A stretch of 64,000 nucleotides of DNA from Bacteroidota bacterium (GTDB taxonomy: Bacteria > Bacteroidota > Bacteroidia > AKYH767-A > 2013-40CM-41-45), in contig JADKJP010000002.1 of the NCBI GenBank assembly GCA_016720935.1, forward strand, positions 1-64,000, read 5' to 3'. Within the stretch, counting starts at the first letter, position 1, and each line of letters begins with the position of its first letter. The notes beneath the pieces are model-generated. The model ran no database searches. It saw only the letters and a program-made list of their open reading frames with translations, and was not told the origin of the DNA. Both the position numbers and the translations under genes were made by a program. This document shows positions 7,986 to 16,816 of this stretch, piece by piece.

Positions 7986-8975
7986 GTGAAAATCGGAAAC
8001 ATCATCCTACCGGAATTCCCGTTGTTGCTCGCTCCCATGGAGGATGTGAGTGATCCGCCATTCCGGTATGTCTGCAAAATGAATGGCGCGGATGTGATGT
8101 ATACCGAATTTATTTCAAGCGAAGGATTAATCCGTGATGCTGCAAAAAGTGTGATGAAGCTGGATGTCTTCGAATATGAACGACCTATTGGTATTCAACT
8201 TTTCGGCAGTGAAATAGAATCCATGATCGAAGCCGCTGAAATCGCCGAACAGGCAAAACCGGATCTGATCGATATCAATTACGGTTGTCCGGTGAAAGCC
8301 GTTGCCTGCAAAGGCGCAGGTGCCGCTTTATTACAGGATGTTCCGAAAATGGTTCAAATGACAGAGGCTATCGTGAAAGCGGTTAAACTTCCGGTCACGG
8401 TGAAAACTCGTCTGGGTTGGGATGATAGCACAAAAAATATTGTCGAAGTCGCGGAACGCTTGCAGGACATCGGTATACAGGCGCTCACTGTTCATGGACG
8501 AACACGCAAACAAATGTACAAGGGTCCGGCCGACTGGACATTGATCGGTGAGTTGAAAAACAATCCGCGAATTCATATTCCTATTTTTGGCAACGGTGAT
8601 GTTGATTCACCTGAACGTGCTCTGGAAATGCGCGATCGTTACGGAGTAGACGGAGTAATGATCGGAAGGGCCAGTATCGGCTATCCCTGGATCTTCAATG
8701 AGATCAAACATTTTTTCAAGACCGGAGAAAAACTTTCATTGCCTACCATTGAACAGCGCGTGGATGTTTGCCGTACGCACTTTAATAAATCTCTGGAATG
8801 GAAAGGTCCGCGTGTCGGCATTTTTGAAATGCGCCGGCATTACAGCAATTACTTCAAAGGCCTCGATCATTTTAAAGATTACAGGACACGTCTGGTTACT
8901 CTCGAAAACATCGATGAAATTCATGGTGTGCTCGACGAGGTTCTGGATCGCTACAGCGAAGTACCTACTGCCTGA
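7986..8975 (+). CDS. dusB: tRNA-dihydrouridine synthase B
   Basis: A 329-residue flavoenzyme of the Dus family that reduces specific uridines to dihydrouridine in tRNA using FMN and NADPH. The TIM-barrel core shows LLAPMEDVSDPPFRYVC (FMN site, residues 15-31), the catalytic loop DINYGCPVKAVACKGAG (Cys near 104), VKTRLGWDD, LTVHGRTRKQMYKGPADW and the phosphate-binding DGVMIGRASIGYPWIF near 225-240. The length is normal for DusB. The start is GTG at 7986 (VKIGNIILPEF); no in-frame ATG fits. The repeat array directly precedes it. It is convergent with ansA. Confidence 0.95.
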   Translation: MKIGNIILPEFPLLLAPMEDVSDPPFRYVCKMNGADVMYTEFISSEGLIRDAAKSVMKLDVFEYERPIGIQLFGSEIESMIEAAEIAEQAKPDLIDINYGCPVKAVACKGAGAALLQDVPKMVQMTEAIVKAVKLPVTVKTRLGWDDSTKNIVEVAERLQDIGIQALTVHGRTRKQMYKGPADWTLIGELKNNPRIHIPIFGNGDVDSPERALEMRDRYGVDGVMIGRASIGYPWIFNEIKHFFKTGEKLSLPTIEQRVDVCRTHFNKSLEWKGPRVGIFEMRRHYSNYFKGLDHFKDYRTRLVTLENIDEIHGVLDEVLDRYSEVPTA

Positions 8976-8989
8976 TTAATATTTCCTTT

Positions 8990-9002
8990 GCCCCAATGGG
9001 GC
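8990..9002. terminator. GC-rich stem-loop between convergent dusB and ansA
   Basis: GCCCC-AAT-GGGGC forms a compact hairpin in the 44 bp spacer between the two convergent stops. It is followed on the plus strand by an A-run, not a T-run, so a canonical intrinsic terminator is not supported; the position is the main argument. Confidence 0.3.
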
Positions 9003-9019
9003 GAAAAAAAATCGCAAAC

Positions 9020-10045
9020 TCATTTCCCGGAAATCTCACCCTGCAAATCCATCTGCAACATTTTCTGAACTTCCCTCCTGCTCAGGTTTTGTCCGAGTAA
9101 AAACATCAGCTTGGTAAGCGCGGCTTCTGTCGTGATGTCTCTTCCGCTGATGACACCGATTTCTTTCAACTGCATACTCGTTTCGTATTTTCCCTGATCA
9201 ACAGTTCCTCCACTGCATTGTGAAACATTGAGCAGAATGATTCCACGACGAATGGCATTATCGAGCACACTTACAAAAGCCGGATCCGTTGGCGCATTGC
9301 CACTGCCATAAGTTTCGATGATCGCCGCACGCAGACCGGCCGTACGAAGCGTCGCGTCGATTACGTCGTTGTGAATCCCCGGGTAAATTTTTAATAATGC
9401 AATGTTGGTGTCGAAACCGCCCTGTACTTTGAATTTATTTTTTGACTTCGTCCGAATAAAATCGTCATTAAAAACAATGTTGACGCCGGCATCCGCGAGC
9501 GGAGGATAGTTGCTCGACTGAAATGCGTCAAACTTACTCGAAGTATATTTTTCCGAGCGATTGCCGCGATACAATTGATTGCTGAAATAAATGCAAACTT
9601 CCGGTACTACTCTGTCGGAAGATGCAATCTCTATACTCGTTATCAAATTACGGCGGGCATCGGTGCGAATCACACCGACAGGCAATTGAGAGCCCGTGAG
9701 AATAACCGGTTTGCCCAAATTCTGCAACATGAAACTCAATGCCGATGCCGTATACGCCATGGTATCGGTTCCATGGAGGATCACAAAACCATCGTAGCTC
9801 TTGTATTTCTTTTCAATAATTCCGGCCAGCTCTTCCCAGAAAGCAGGCTGAACATTGGAGGAATCAATCGGTTTGTGAGATGCATGAAAATCAATTTTGC
9901 AATTGAGATGCAGAAGCTCGGGAACCTGTCGGATAATTTCTTTGAAATTAACGGGAACCAATGTCTGGTTACGATGCTCTTTCATCATCCCGATGGTTCC
10001 ACCGGTATAGATGATGAGGATTCTTTTTGACTTACGTTTGAGCAA
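9020..10045 (-). CDS. ansA: L-asparaginase, type I (cytoplasmic)
   Basis: About 341 residues when read from the TTG at 10045 (LLKRKSKRILIIYTGGTIGM). The frame is open 37 codons further upstream but that part overlaps the tatD stop and a CGCAAAG repeat, so I reject it. Conserved asparaginase motifs: IYTGGTIGMM with the nucleophilic Thr, VILHGTDTMAYTA with the second catalytic Thr-Asp pair, and GKPVILTGSQLPVG. No signal peptide follows the chosen start, so the enzyme hydrolyses asparagine to aspartate and ammonia in the cytoplasm. The gene lies 64 bp after tatD on the same strand. Confidence 0.92.
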   Translation of the reverse strand: MLKRKSKRILIIYTGGTIGMMKEHRNQTLVPVNFKEIIRQVPELLHLNCKIDFHASHKPIDSSNVQPAFWEELAGIIEKKYKSYDGFVILHGTDTMAYTASALSFMLQNLGKPVILTGSQLPVGVIRTDARRNLITSIEIASSDRVVPEVCIYFSNQLYRGNRSEKYTSSKFDAFQSSNYPPLADAGVNIVFNDDFIRTKSKNKFKVQGGFDTNIALLKIYPGIHNDVIDATLRTAGLRAAIIETYGSGNAPTDPAFVSVLDNAIRRGIILLNVSQCSGGTVDQGKYETSMQLKEIGVISGRDITTEAALTKLMFLLGQNLSRREVQKMLQMDLQGEISGK

Positions 10046-10066
10046 TTTGCTTGAGTTTTTTTTTCG

Positions 10067-10090
10067 CGCAAAGACGCAAAGGGCGCAAAG
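10067..10090. repeat. CGCAAAG interspersed short repeat
   Basis: Three copies of cgcaaag (10067, 10075, 10084) spaced by one and two bases fill much of the tatD-ansA spacer. Read on the minus strand this is the CTTTGCGTCTTTGCG-type repeat. Related GCAAAGA units occur near the tatD start (10890-10906). Confidence 0.8.
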
Positions 10091-10109
10091 GGTTTGTGCG
10101 AGACTATTT

Positions 10110-10880
10110 TTACATGCTGAATATTTTCCGGGAGTTGTCTGTGGTGATGACGGCAATTTCGTCTACCGTTTTACCGTGGAGTTGCGCTAATTTTTCCGCA
10201 ACCAGTTTGAGATAAACGGGAAGATTTCTTTTTCCTCTGTTGGGTGTGGGTGCAAGATAAGGTGCATCTGTTTCCAGTACAAGATGACGGAGATCAATGT
10301 TCTCCACCACTTTATCCAGACCTGAGTTTTTGAAGGTAAGCACCCCTCCTATTCCAAGATAAAATCCCAGGTCGATCGCGCGTTTTGCCTGGTCCTCTGT
10401 TCCTGTGAAACAATGAAAAATTCCATAGGGTTCTTCTTTCTTTGTTTCAAGGAGTAAATCATAAATCATTTCGAAACTTTCCCTGGAATGAATCACGATC
10501 GGCAGTTTGTAGTGATTGGCCAGTTTCACCTGTCTGCGGAAGGCTTCCTTTTGTTCCTCCACAAATGTTTTGTCCCAATACAGATCAATCCCCATTTCCC
10601 CTACCGCTGCAAATTTCCGTTTCGCCAGCCAGTCTTCCACAATTTTCATCTCCGATTCCCAGTTTTCTTTAACCGAACAAGGATGCAGACCCATCATTGG
10701 AAAACAATGCTCCGGAAATTTTTGCTCCAGCTCCAGCATGCCTTCAATGGAAGCGGCCTCTATGTTTGGCATAAAAAACCGTGTCACACCTGCCCCAATA
10801 GCCTCCCTGATCAGTTGTTCGCGATCCGCGTTAAACTCATCGGCATACAAATGGGTATGGGTGTCGGTGAAGATGGCCAT
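10110..10880 (-). CDS. tatD: TatD-family metal-dependent DNase
   Basis: A 256-residue amidohydrolase-fold nuclease, read from the ATG at 10880 (MAIFTDTHTHLYADEF); the frame extends upstream only through repeat-like sequence. Metal-binding motifs in order: DTHTHLY (residues 6-12), GEMGIDLYWD with the metal-bridging Glu, VIHSRES, GIFHCFTG and LETDAPYLAP. TatD enzymes are 3'-5' exonucleases/DNases using two divalent metals and have been linked to DNA repair. The gene is divergent from the glycosyltransferase, with 77 bp between the starts; minus-strand CATCTTTG and AATCTTTG in that spacer each match 7 of 8 bases of the -7 consensus. Confidence 0.93.
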   Translation of the reverse strand: MAIFTDTHTHLYADEFNADREQLIREAIGAGVTRFFMPNIEAASIEGMLELEQKFPEHCFPMMGLHPCSVKENWESEMKIVEDWLAKRKFAAVGEMGIDLYWDKTFVEEQKEAFRRQVKLANHYKLPIVIHSRESFEMIYDLLLETKKEEPYGIFHCFTGTEDQAKRAIDLGFYLGIGGVLTFKNSGLDKVVENIDLRHLVLETDAPYLAPTPNRGKRNLPVYLKLVAEKLAQLHGKTVDEIAVITTDNSRKIFSM

Positions 10881-10957
10881 AAATATTCCTGCAAAGATGG
10901 CAAAGATTTCCTTGCTTTTCTTTACGATCTTTGCGGTCTTTGTCTGAAACAAACCCA

Positions 10958-12031
10958 TTGCCTAAATTCCTCATCATCCGTTTTTCTTCCATCGGGGACA
11001 TCGTTCTTACGACGCCGGTGATTCGTTGTCTGAAACAACAGGTTCCGGATGCGGAGGTGCATTATCTGACGAAACGTTCTTTTGCTTCGGTATTGATGGG
11101 CAATCCCTACATTGACAAATTGTATTTCCTGGAAGATAATTTTGTGGAAATCCTTTCGGAACTAAAAAGGGAAAATTACGATGCCGTTATCGATCTTCAT
11201 CACAACCAACGAAGCCTCCGCATAAAAGTGGCATTAGGGAGAAAGAGTTTTTCATTTCACAAATTGAATATTGAAAAATGGCTGCTTGTAAATTTTCACA
11301 TCGACAAACTTCCCCGTGTACACATCGTCGATCGTTATCTTGAAACTGTCAATTCATTCGGAGTAAAAAATGACGGGAAGGGGCTGGATTATTTTATTCG
11401 TCCGGAAGATGAAAAGGTTTTGGAGAAATTGCCTCCTGGTTTTAAAAATAAATACATCGCATTCGTAATCGGTGCGAAGCATTTTACCAAACAATTGCCG
11501 ATAGAAAAAATCATCAGTATCTGTAAAAAGATAAACTATCCTGTGGTTTTACTCGGTGGACCAGAAGACCAAATTAAAGGCGCTGAAATAGCTGCTCAGC
11601 TTGGAGAAAAAGTTTTTGATGCGACTGGAAAATATTCTTTGAATGAATCCGCGGCTATCGTAAAACATGCGCTCCGGGTAATTTCACACGATACCGGATT
11701 GATGCATATTGCCGCCGCTTTTCAAAAAGAAATTATTTCGGTTTGGGGAAATACGGTGCCGGAGTTTGGGATGTATCCTTATAGGGGGACAAGGGACGGG
11801 GGACGGGGGACGGATTTTTTAGGGACGAGGGACGGGGTGAGTCGAGAGTTGGGAGTTGGGAGTAAGGAGTTGAGGCCCGGCGAATTTGCTGATGGTATTT
11901 TTGAAGTAAAAGGTCTTTCGTGCAGGCCTTGTTCCAAGATTGGGTTCACGAAATGTCCGAAGAAACATTTTCGGTGCATGATGGATCAGGACGAGGTGGA
12001 AATTGCCCGTCTGGCGAATGTTGAAGTGTGA
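10958..12031 (+). CDS. glycosyltransferase family 9 (heptosyltransferase-like) with repeat-derived insertion
   Basis: A 357-residue GT-B enzyme of the ADP-heptose:LPS heptosyltransferase family. The conserved start FLIIRFSSIGDIVLTTPVIR places the initiation codon at the TTG at 10958 (other TTGs at 10931 and 10940 are possible). Family features: VIDLHHNQRS, VIGAKHFTKQLP, VVLLGGPEDQIKGAEIA, ISHDTGLMHIAAAF and WGNTVPEFGMYPY, then the C-terminal LSCRPCSKIGFTKCP cysteine motif. About 35 residues between YPY and FEVKGLSCRPC (GTRDGGRGTDFLGTRDGVS and on) are encoded by tandem heptamers and look foreign to the family. The enzyme probably adds sugar to lipid A core or another cell-surface glycan. Whether the insertion is tolerated is unknown. 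Confidence 0.88.
   Translation: MPKFLIIRFSSIGDIVLTTPVIRCLKQQVPDAEVHYLTKRSFASVLMGNPYIDKLYFLEDNFVEILSELKRENYDAVIDLHHNQRSLRIKVALGRKSFSFHKLNIEKWLLVNFHIDKLPRVHIVDRYLETVNSFGVKNDGKGLDYFIRPEDEKVLEKLPPGFKNKYIAFVIGAKHFTKQLPIEKIISICKKINYPVVLLGGPEDQIKGAEIAAQLGEKVFDATGKYSLNESAAIVKHALRVISHDTGLMHIAAAFQKEIISVWGNTVPEFGMYPYRGTRDGGRGTDFLGTRDGVSRELGVGSKELRPGEFADGIFEVKGLSCRPCSKIGFTKCPKKHFRCMMDQDEVEIARLANVEV
11786..11873. repeat. heptanucleotide tandem repeat array inside a coding sequence (GGGACGG / GAGTTGG)
   Basis: Units in order: gggacaa (11786), three gggacgg (11793-11813), a spacer atttttta, gggacga and gggacgg (11822-11835), ggt, then gagtcga, gagttgg, gagttgg, gagtaag, gagttga (11839-11873). The GGGACGA/GGGACGG units are the same family as at 7806-7833. 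The host reading frame stays open. Confidence 0.95.
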
Positions 12032-12089
12032 TTGACGTTATTGTTTTTCGGATTCCGACTTCTTTATCTTCTATGATAAATGAAAATAA

Positions 12090-12116
12090 ATTCATTTATT
12101 AAAATAATAAATGAAT
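12090..12116. terminator. AT-only perfect inverted repeat between convergent genes
   Basis: ATTCATTTATTA (12090-12101) and TAATAAATGAAT (12105-12116) form a perfect 12-bp stem with a three-base loop, midway between the convergent glycosyltransferase and kup stops. The stem has only two G/C pairs and no distinct T-run, so it may act as a weak bidirectional terminator or a protein site. Confidence 0.4.
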
Positions 12117-12128
12117 GATCCTTGCTCA

Positions 12129-14066
12129 TCAACGACGGCGGCGTAGTTGGATGTCCCTTACGTTACTGACAATAAGTGGAACTTTTTCAATCACGACAGA
12201 ACTTGTATCCAATCCAAATGCTCTTTCTTCTGAAAGGGTAAATGGTTTTAACGTGAAATACATATCCATGATGATTTTTTCAAACGCAGGGAGTTCATTT
12301 TCGTAACTTAAAAACTTCTCCATCACCACGAAGCGGAAGTCGCCAACCATGTGTTTTCTTCCCAGGGATTCATATCTGGAGGTGATATCGACCTCCATAT
12401 TTCTTACCATGTCCTCAACTACCATTCGGAACATTCGATTGATACGAGGTTCCACTCTGAAACCGAGCATAAAGTCGACCCTGAAAATATTCCCTTTAAC
12501 GAGTTCGGTAACTTTATAATCTGTCGTGTAGGGTTCATCCAGAACATCAACATGTACAAACCAATACACATCGGCTCGTTTTGGCTGTTTCTGCAAAATT
12601 GAATACACCACTTTTGCCTCGATTTCTTCGACCATATTTGCACTAGTAAGGTAAACCAGATGAGTGGAGTATTTGGGGATAGAAAAATCATGGCTTAGGT
12701 CTCTGATTAATTTCAGATAATCCTTCAATTTAACGAATTCAACGAATCGATTTCTGATTTTTCTGGCTGCATACCACGCCCACATGAGGGAAATCAGGGC
12801 AAAAGCAATCAATAATGTTAACCATCCGCCGTGAGGAAACTTATCGAGATTTGCAACGAGGAACGATAGTTCAGGAATTAAAAACAAAAGCAACATTCCT
12901 ACTATCAGGATAGGAGAAACTCTTTTTATGTAGAGATAATAAGCTAAAAGGGAAGTCGTACTAAGCATCGTAATGATGATTGCAAGACCATATGCGGCTT
13001 CCATTCTTCCCGATTCTTTGAAATAAAGTACAATGCCAATACATCCTGCAAGCAACAACCAGTTTGCTGAGGGAACATACAATTGTCCCCGAAAATTTGT
13101 TGGGTAGACAATTCTGGCTTTCGGCCAAAAATTCAGCCGGATTGCTTCGTTAACCAGGGTAAATGAACCGCTAATTAATGCTTGAGAAGCAACTATAGCA
13201 GCCATTGTTGCTACAATAATTCCGGGAATGACCCACCAGTTTGGCATCATTGCAAAAAATGGACTTTCGTCCATCAATTGTCCTCCATCATTTTGCATTA
13301 ACCAGGAGCCTTGCCCAAAATAATTAAGAAGCAACATGGTTTTAACAAATATCCAACTGATTCGTATGTTTTTTCTCCCGCAGTGACCAAGATCACTGTA
13401 AAGCGCTTCTGCTCCGGTAGTGCAAAGAAATACAGCGCCCAATAACCAAAATCCACCAGGATATTGTGTAACAAGATGTATTGCATAATATGGATTCACC
13501 GCTTTAAGCACAGAAGGATATTGTGCGATTTCGACAGCGCCCAATACACCAATCATAACAAACCAGGTGAGCATAACTGGTCCAAAAAAACGGCCTACAA
13601 AATTTGTTCCGAATTGTTGAATAACAAAAAGTGAAGTGATGATTGCAATAACAATGGGAATTGTTGGGATTTCCGGATTATAAATACGCAACCCCTCTAT
13701 TGCAGATGAAACAGAAATTGGAGGGGTAATAATCCCGTCTGCCAGCAGTGCGGATCCCCCGATAATTGCAGGCCATACCAACCACTTTGTTTTTGTTCGT
13801 CTAACAAGAGCATACAATGAAAAAATTCCCCCCTCACCTTTATTGTCAGCTCTTAGGGTGAGAATTACATACTTGAAGGTTGTTTGTAATGTGAGTGTCC
13901 AGAAGATGCAGGAAATTCCTCCAAGTACCAGTGTGCTGTTGATCGGATGTTTCCCGATTATAGCCTTCATTACATATAATGGCGAGGTTCCTATGTCTCC
14001 ATAGATTATCCCCAAAGTAATAAGTAATCCGGCTGATGTGACTTTATTAATAGTGTTGTGGCTCAT
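12129..14066 (-). CDS. kup: Kup-family potassium transporter (copy 2)
   Basis: A 645-residue K+/H+ symporter of the KUP/HAK/KT family. The N-terminus AGLLITLGIIYGDIGTSPLYVMKAI is the family signature in helix 1. About twelve hydrophobic helices span residues 10-440, including LRADNKGEGGIFSLY and GSALLADGIITPPISV, followed by a cytoplasmic domain of about 200 residues. It imports potassium, coupled to protons. It is the downstream copy of a duplication with the gene at 14740; the two are colinear, of identical length and highly similar throughout, including the C-terminal SRYESLGRK and FVVMEKFLSYENELP. It starts at ATG; no promoter was recognised in the 133 bp before it. Confidence 0.94.
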   Translation of the reverse strand: MSHNTINKVTSAGLLITLGIIYGDIGTSPLYVMKAIIGKHPINSTLVLGGISCIFWTLTLQTTFKYVILTLRADNKGEGGIFSLYALVRRTKTKWLVWPAIIGGSALLADGIITPPISVSSAIEGLRIYNPEIPTIPIVIAIITSLFVIQQFGTNFVGRFFGPVMLTWFVMIGVLGAVEIAQYPSVLKAVNPYYAIHLVTQYPGGFWLLGAVFLCTTGAEALYSDLGHCGRKNIRISWIFVKTMLLLNYFGQGSWLMQNDGGQLMDESPFFAMMPNWWVIPGIIVATMAAIVASQALISGSFTLVNEAIRLNFWPKARIVYPTNFRGQLYVPSANWLLLAGCIGIVLYFKESGRMEAAYGLAIIITMLSTTSLLAYYLYIKRVSPILIVGMLLLFLIPELSFLVANLDKFPHGGWLTLLIAFALISLMWAWYAARKIRNRFVEFVKLKDYLKLIRDLSHDFSIPKYSTHLVYLTSANMVEEIEAKVVYSILQKQPKRADVYWFVHVDVLDEPYTTDYKVTELVKGNIFRVDFMLGFRVEPRINRMFRMVVEDMVRNMEVDITSRYESLGRKHMVGDFRFVVMEKFLSYENELPAFEKIIMDMYFTLKPFTLSEERAFGLDTSSVVIEKVPLIVSNVRDIQLRRRR

Positions 14067-14199
14067 TTAGCTTTTGCGATACGTGCCATTAAGGTTAGTG
14101 GGGAAGAAATGTCTGCATCTTTATAAACTACTATTTCGAATTAAAATTCGGGTTAAGGAATTTTATTAAACGAATATGGAATGAAACCTGATTTCATGA

Positions 14200-14715
14200 T
14201 CATTGAAACAATGCTTTTAACTCAGTAGCATCTTGGGGTTTCATTTTACCGGCCAGAATAAGAGACAACTGTCGACGGCGAAGGGCGCCATCGTAGCGTT
14301 TCTTTTCTTCTTCGGACTCCGGCATCAGCTGTGGTACGTTGATGGGGTTGCCCAGCTGATCAACAGCAACAAAAGTATAAATAGCCTCATTGCATTTTTT
14401 CTTTTCGCCTGTATTATTGTTTTCCACCCACACATCAATGAATACTTCCATAGAGCTCGTAAATGCGCGGGATACTTTAGCTTCCAGGGTCACTATTTCC
14501 CCAAGTCGGATAGGCTGGTTAAATGACACATTATTTACCGACGCTGTTACTACCACTCTGCCACAGTGCCTATGGGCTGCAATTGCTGCCGCAATATCCA
14601 TCCAATGCAACAACCTTCCTCCCATCAGATTTCCAAGCGTGTTGGTGTCGTTAGGAAGGACGAATTCTGTAAGAATGGAGTAGGACTCTTTTGGGGTTTT
14701 TGTTTTAACAGACAT
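14200..14715 (-). CDS. acyl-CoA thioesterase (hotdog fold, YciA/BACH-like)
   Basis: A 171-residue single-hotdog acyl-CoA hydrolase. PNDTNTLGNLMGGRLLHWMDIAAAIAA (residues 20-46) is the family signature, with the Asn/Asp residues that position the thioester; VTASVNNVSFNQPIRLGEIV forms the next strands. It releases free fatty acid and CoA from acyl-CoA in the cytoplasm; specificity cannot be read from sequence. It sits between the two kup copies on the same strand, 24 bp after the upstream kup stop, so it is probably cotranscribed with it. Confidence 0.92.
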   Translation of the reverse strand: MSVKTKTPKESYSILTEFVLPNDTNTLGNLMGGRLLHWMDIAAAIAAHRHCGRVVVTASVNNVSFNQPIRLGEIVTLEAKVSRAFTSSMEVFIDVWVENNNTGEKKKCNEAIYTFVAVDQLGNPINVPQLMPESEEEKKRYDGALRRRQLSLILAGKMKPQDATELKALFQ

Positions 14716-14739
14716 TTAATAGCTGGATTAAGTGGGGGT

Positions 14740-16677
14740 TCAAGAGAGGCGTTTCAATGGTAATTCATGTATTGGAGCAACAACCATTGGTACTTTTTCA
14801 ACGGTAACAGAACTCGTATCCAAGCCAAATGCCCTTTCTTCGGCAAGACTAAATCTTTTCAGGAAAAAATAGACGTCCATTACAAGCTTTTCGTCAAAGG
14901 GGAGGTCGTTTTCATAAGATAGAAATTTTTCCATGACGACAAAACGAAAATCTCCGATAAGGTTCTTTCTCCCCAAAGATTCGTAACGTGAAGTAATGTC
15001 TACCTCAAAGTTCTTCACAAGATCTTCTACAACCTTACGGAACATCAGGTTTATTCTTGGCTCGACCCGGAATCCCAGACGAAAATCGACACGTATAATA
15101 TTTCCTTTAATTAATTCTGTTACTCTGTACTCCATTGTGTATGGCTCATCCAGGACATCAACATGTACAAACCAATAAATATCGGCACGCTTTGGTTGTT
15201 TTTGTAAAATTGAATAGATGGTTTTTGCTTCTATCTCTTCGCGCTGATTCGCACTGGTGAGATAAACGAGATGTGTTGCATATTTTGGAATTGAGAAATC
15301 ATGACTCAGGTCTCTAAGAAGATTCAGATACTCTTTCAGCTTGACAAATTCTACAAACCTGTTTCGAATTTTCCTTGCCCTGTACCAACTCCACATGACA
15401 AGAATAATCACCGCGCTGATGAGAAAGCTGACATAGCCTCCGTGAATAAATTTACTGAGGTTTGCCGCAAGGAAACTGAATTCGAGTGTAAAATAGGTAA
15501 GAACAAATAACAAGATAAGTGCCCTGTTGTACTTTTTCAAAAACATGAAAAAGGCCAGCAGGGTTGTTGTCATTAACATATCAATATTAATCGTTAGGCC
15601 ATATGCCGCTTCCATGTGTGTTGAGTCTCTGAAATACAGAACTACAGCAACACAACAGACATACAAAATCCAGTTAATTGAGGGGATATATATCTGCCCT
15701 TTAAGATCAGTAGGAAATTTTGTTCGAACCTTTGGCCAGAAATTGAGACGCATTGCTTCGTTGATTAACGTAAAGGATGCGCTAATAAGTGCCTGACTTG
15801 CAACTATAGCTGCCAATGTCGCTACAATCAATCCAATCCAACGAAAATAATCCGGCATGATTGAGTAAAAAGGATTCTTTTCCTGAAGCAATTGTCCCTC
15901 ATTGGCAATCAACCATGCGCCTTGGCCAAAGTAATTTAAAAGCAACATGAGTTTCACAAAGCCCCAACTGAATCGAATATTTCTTTTTCCACAGTGTCCC
16001 AGGTCGGAATAGAGCCCCTCCGCTCCTGTCGTGCACAAAAAGACTGCTCCAAGTAACCAGAAACCTCCGGGGTGTTGAGTTAGTAAACTGTATGCGTAAT
16101 AAGGATTAATTGCTTTCAGAATTTCAGGATGATTACCGAGAGAGAAGACTCCCAATACTCCCAACATTCCAAACCACACGAGCATTATTGGCCCAAAGAA
16201 ACGTCCAACGAATCCTGTTCCGAATTGCTGAATGGTAAATAGAATCGTAAGGATCGCGATTACAATGGGAACGGTATCAATCTTATCATTGAAATATCTT
16301 AGACCCTCCACAGCAGATGAAACGGAAATTGATGGTGTAATTATTCCGTCAGCGAGCAGGGCGCTTCCTCCTATAATAGTAGGAAATATTAACCATTTTA
16401 CTTTTATCCTTCTTACCAGTGTATAGAGTGAAAAAATTCCACCCTCACCCTTGTTGTCAGCACGTAGGGTAAGAATTACATACTTAATTGTTGTCTGCAA
16501 ACTAAGGGTCCAGAAAATGCATGAAATACCTCCCATCACCACATCCGCATTGATAGGAGTTTTACCAACTATGGCTTTCATTACATAAAGTGGCGATGTA
16601 CCTATGTCGCCATAGATAATCCCAAGTGTAATTAATAGACCGGCGGCAGAAATTCTGGTGTGTAGATCCTTGCTCAC
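14740..16677 (-). CDS. kup: Kup-family potassium transporter (copy 1)
   Basis: 645 residues from the GTG at 16677 (VSKDLHTRISAAGLLITLG). The longer frame begins at a TTG (16698) that lies inside the -7 promoter box, so the GTG is the better start; it also gives exactly the same length as the other copy. GIIYGDIGTSPLYVMKAI, LRADNKGEGGIFSLYTLV and GSALLADGIITPSISV mark the transport core; a cytoplasmic domain from about residue 445 ends in FSLAEERAFGLDTSSV. It is a proton-coupled potassium uptake system of the inner membrane. The duplicate lies 673 bp downstream with a thioesterase gene between. The pair may differ in affinity or regulation; that is inference. Confidence 0.94.
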   Translation of the reverse strand: MSKDLHTRISAAGLLITLGIIYGDIGTSPLYVMKAIVGKTPINADVVMGGISCIFWTLSLQTTIKYVILTLRADNKGEGGIFSLYTLVRRIKVKWLIFPTIIGGSALLADGIITPSISVSSAVEGLRYFNDKIDTVPIVIAILTILFTIQQFGTGFVGRFFGPIMLVWFGMLGVLGVFSLGNHPEILKAINPYYAYSLLTQHPGGFWLLGAVFLCTTGAEGLYSDLGHCGKRNIRFSWGFVKLMLLLNYFGQGAWLIANEGQLLQEKNPFYSIMPDYFRWIGLIVATLAAIVASQALISASFTLINEAMRLNFWPKVRTKFPTDLKGQIYIPSINWILYVCCVAVVLYFRDSTHMEAAYGLTINIDMLMTTTLLAFFMFLKKYNRALILLFVLTYFTLEFSFLAANLSKFIHGGYVSFLISAVIILVMWSWYRARKIRNRFVEFVKLKEYLNLLRDLSHDFSIPKYATHLVYLTSANQREEIEAKTIYSILQKQPKRADIYWFVHVDVLDEPYTMEYRVTELIKGNIIRVDFRLGFRVEPRINLMFRKVVEDLVKNFEVDITSRYESLGRKNLIGDFRFVVMEKFLSYENDLPFDEKLVMDVYFFLKRFSLAEERAFGLDTSSVTVEKVPMVVAPIHELPLKRLS

Positions 16678-16695
16678 TAAAAAAAAATCAGCAAA

Positions 16696-16703
16696 CAAAA
16701 GTA
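16696..16703 (-). promoter_or_regulatory. -7 box of the kup promoter
   Basis: TACTTTTG on the minus strand exactly matches the Bacteroidota -7 consensus TAnnTTTG and lies 18 bp before the GTG start of kup. No TTG is found at the usual distance for the -33 element. Confidence 0.5.
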
Positions 16704-16794
16704 AGAATTCGTCAATTGGACTGGGGGTTTCAGGTTTATTTTTCTTTAAAATATTGCTGTAAACCCCTTCTCTAACTGATGTATTGTTATTACT

Positions 16795-16802
16795 TACCTT
16801 TG
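16795..16802 (+). promoter_or_regulatory. -7 box of the mnmG promoter
   Basis: TACCTTTG matches TAnnTTTG and lies 14 bp before the mnmG ATG, implying a very short leader. A -33 TTG at the proper spacing is not present. Confidence 0.5.
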
Positions 16803-16816
16803 TATCTTAAATAATC

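Noticed and set aside
9575..10030. 151-residue plus-strand frame opposite ansA
   Set aside because: Antisense to well-conserved asparaginase motifs; no domain or own start signal.
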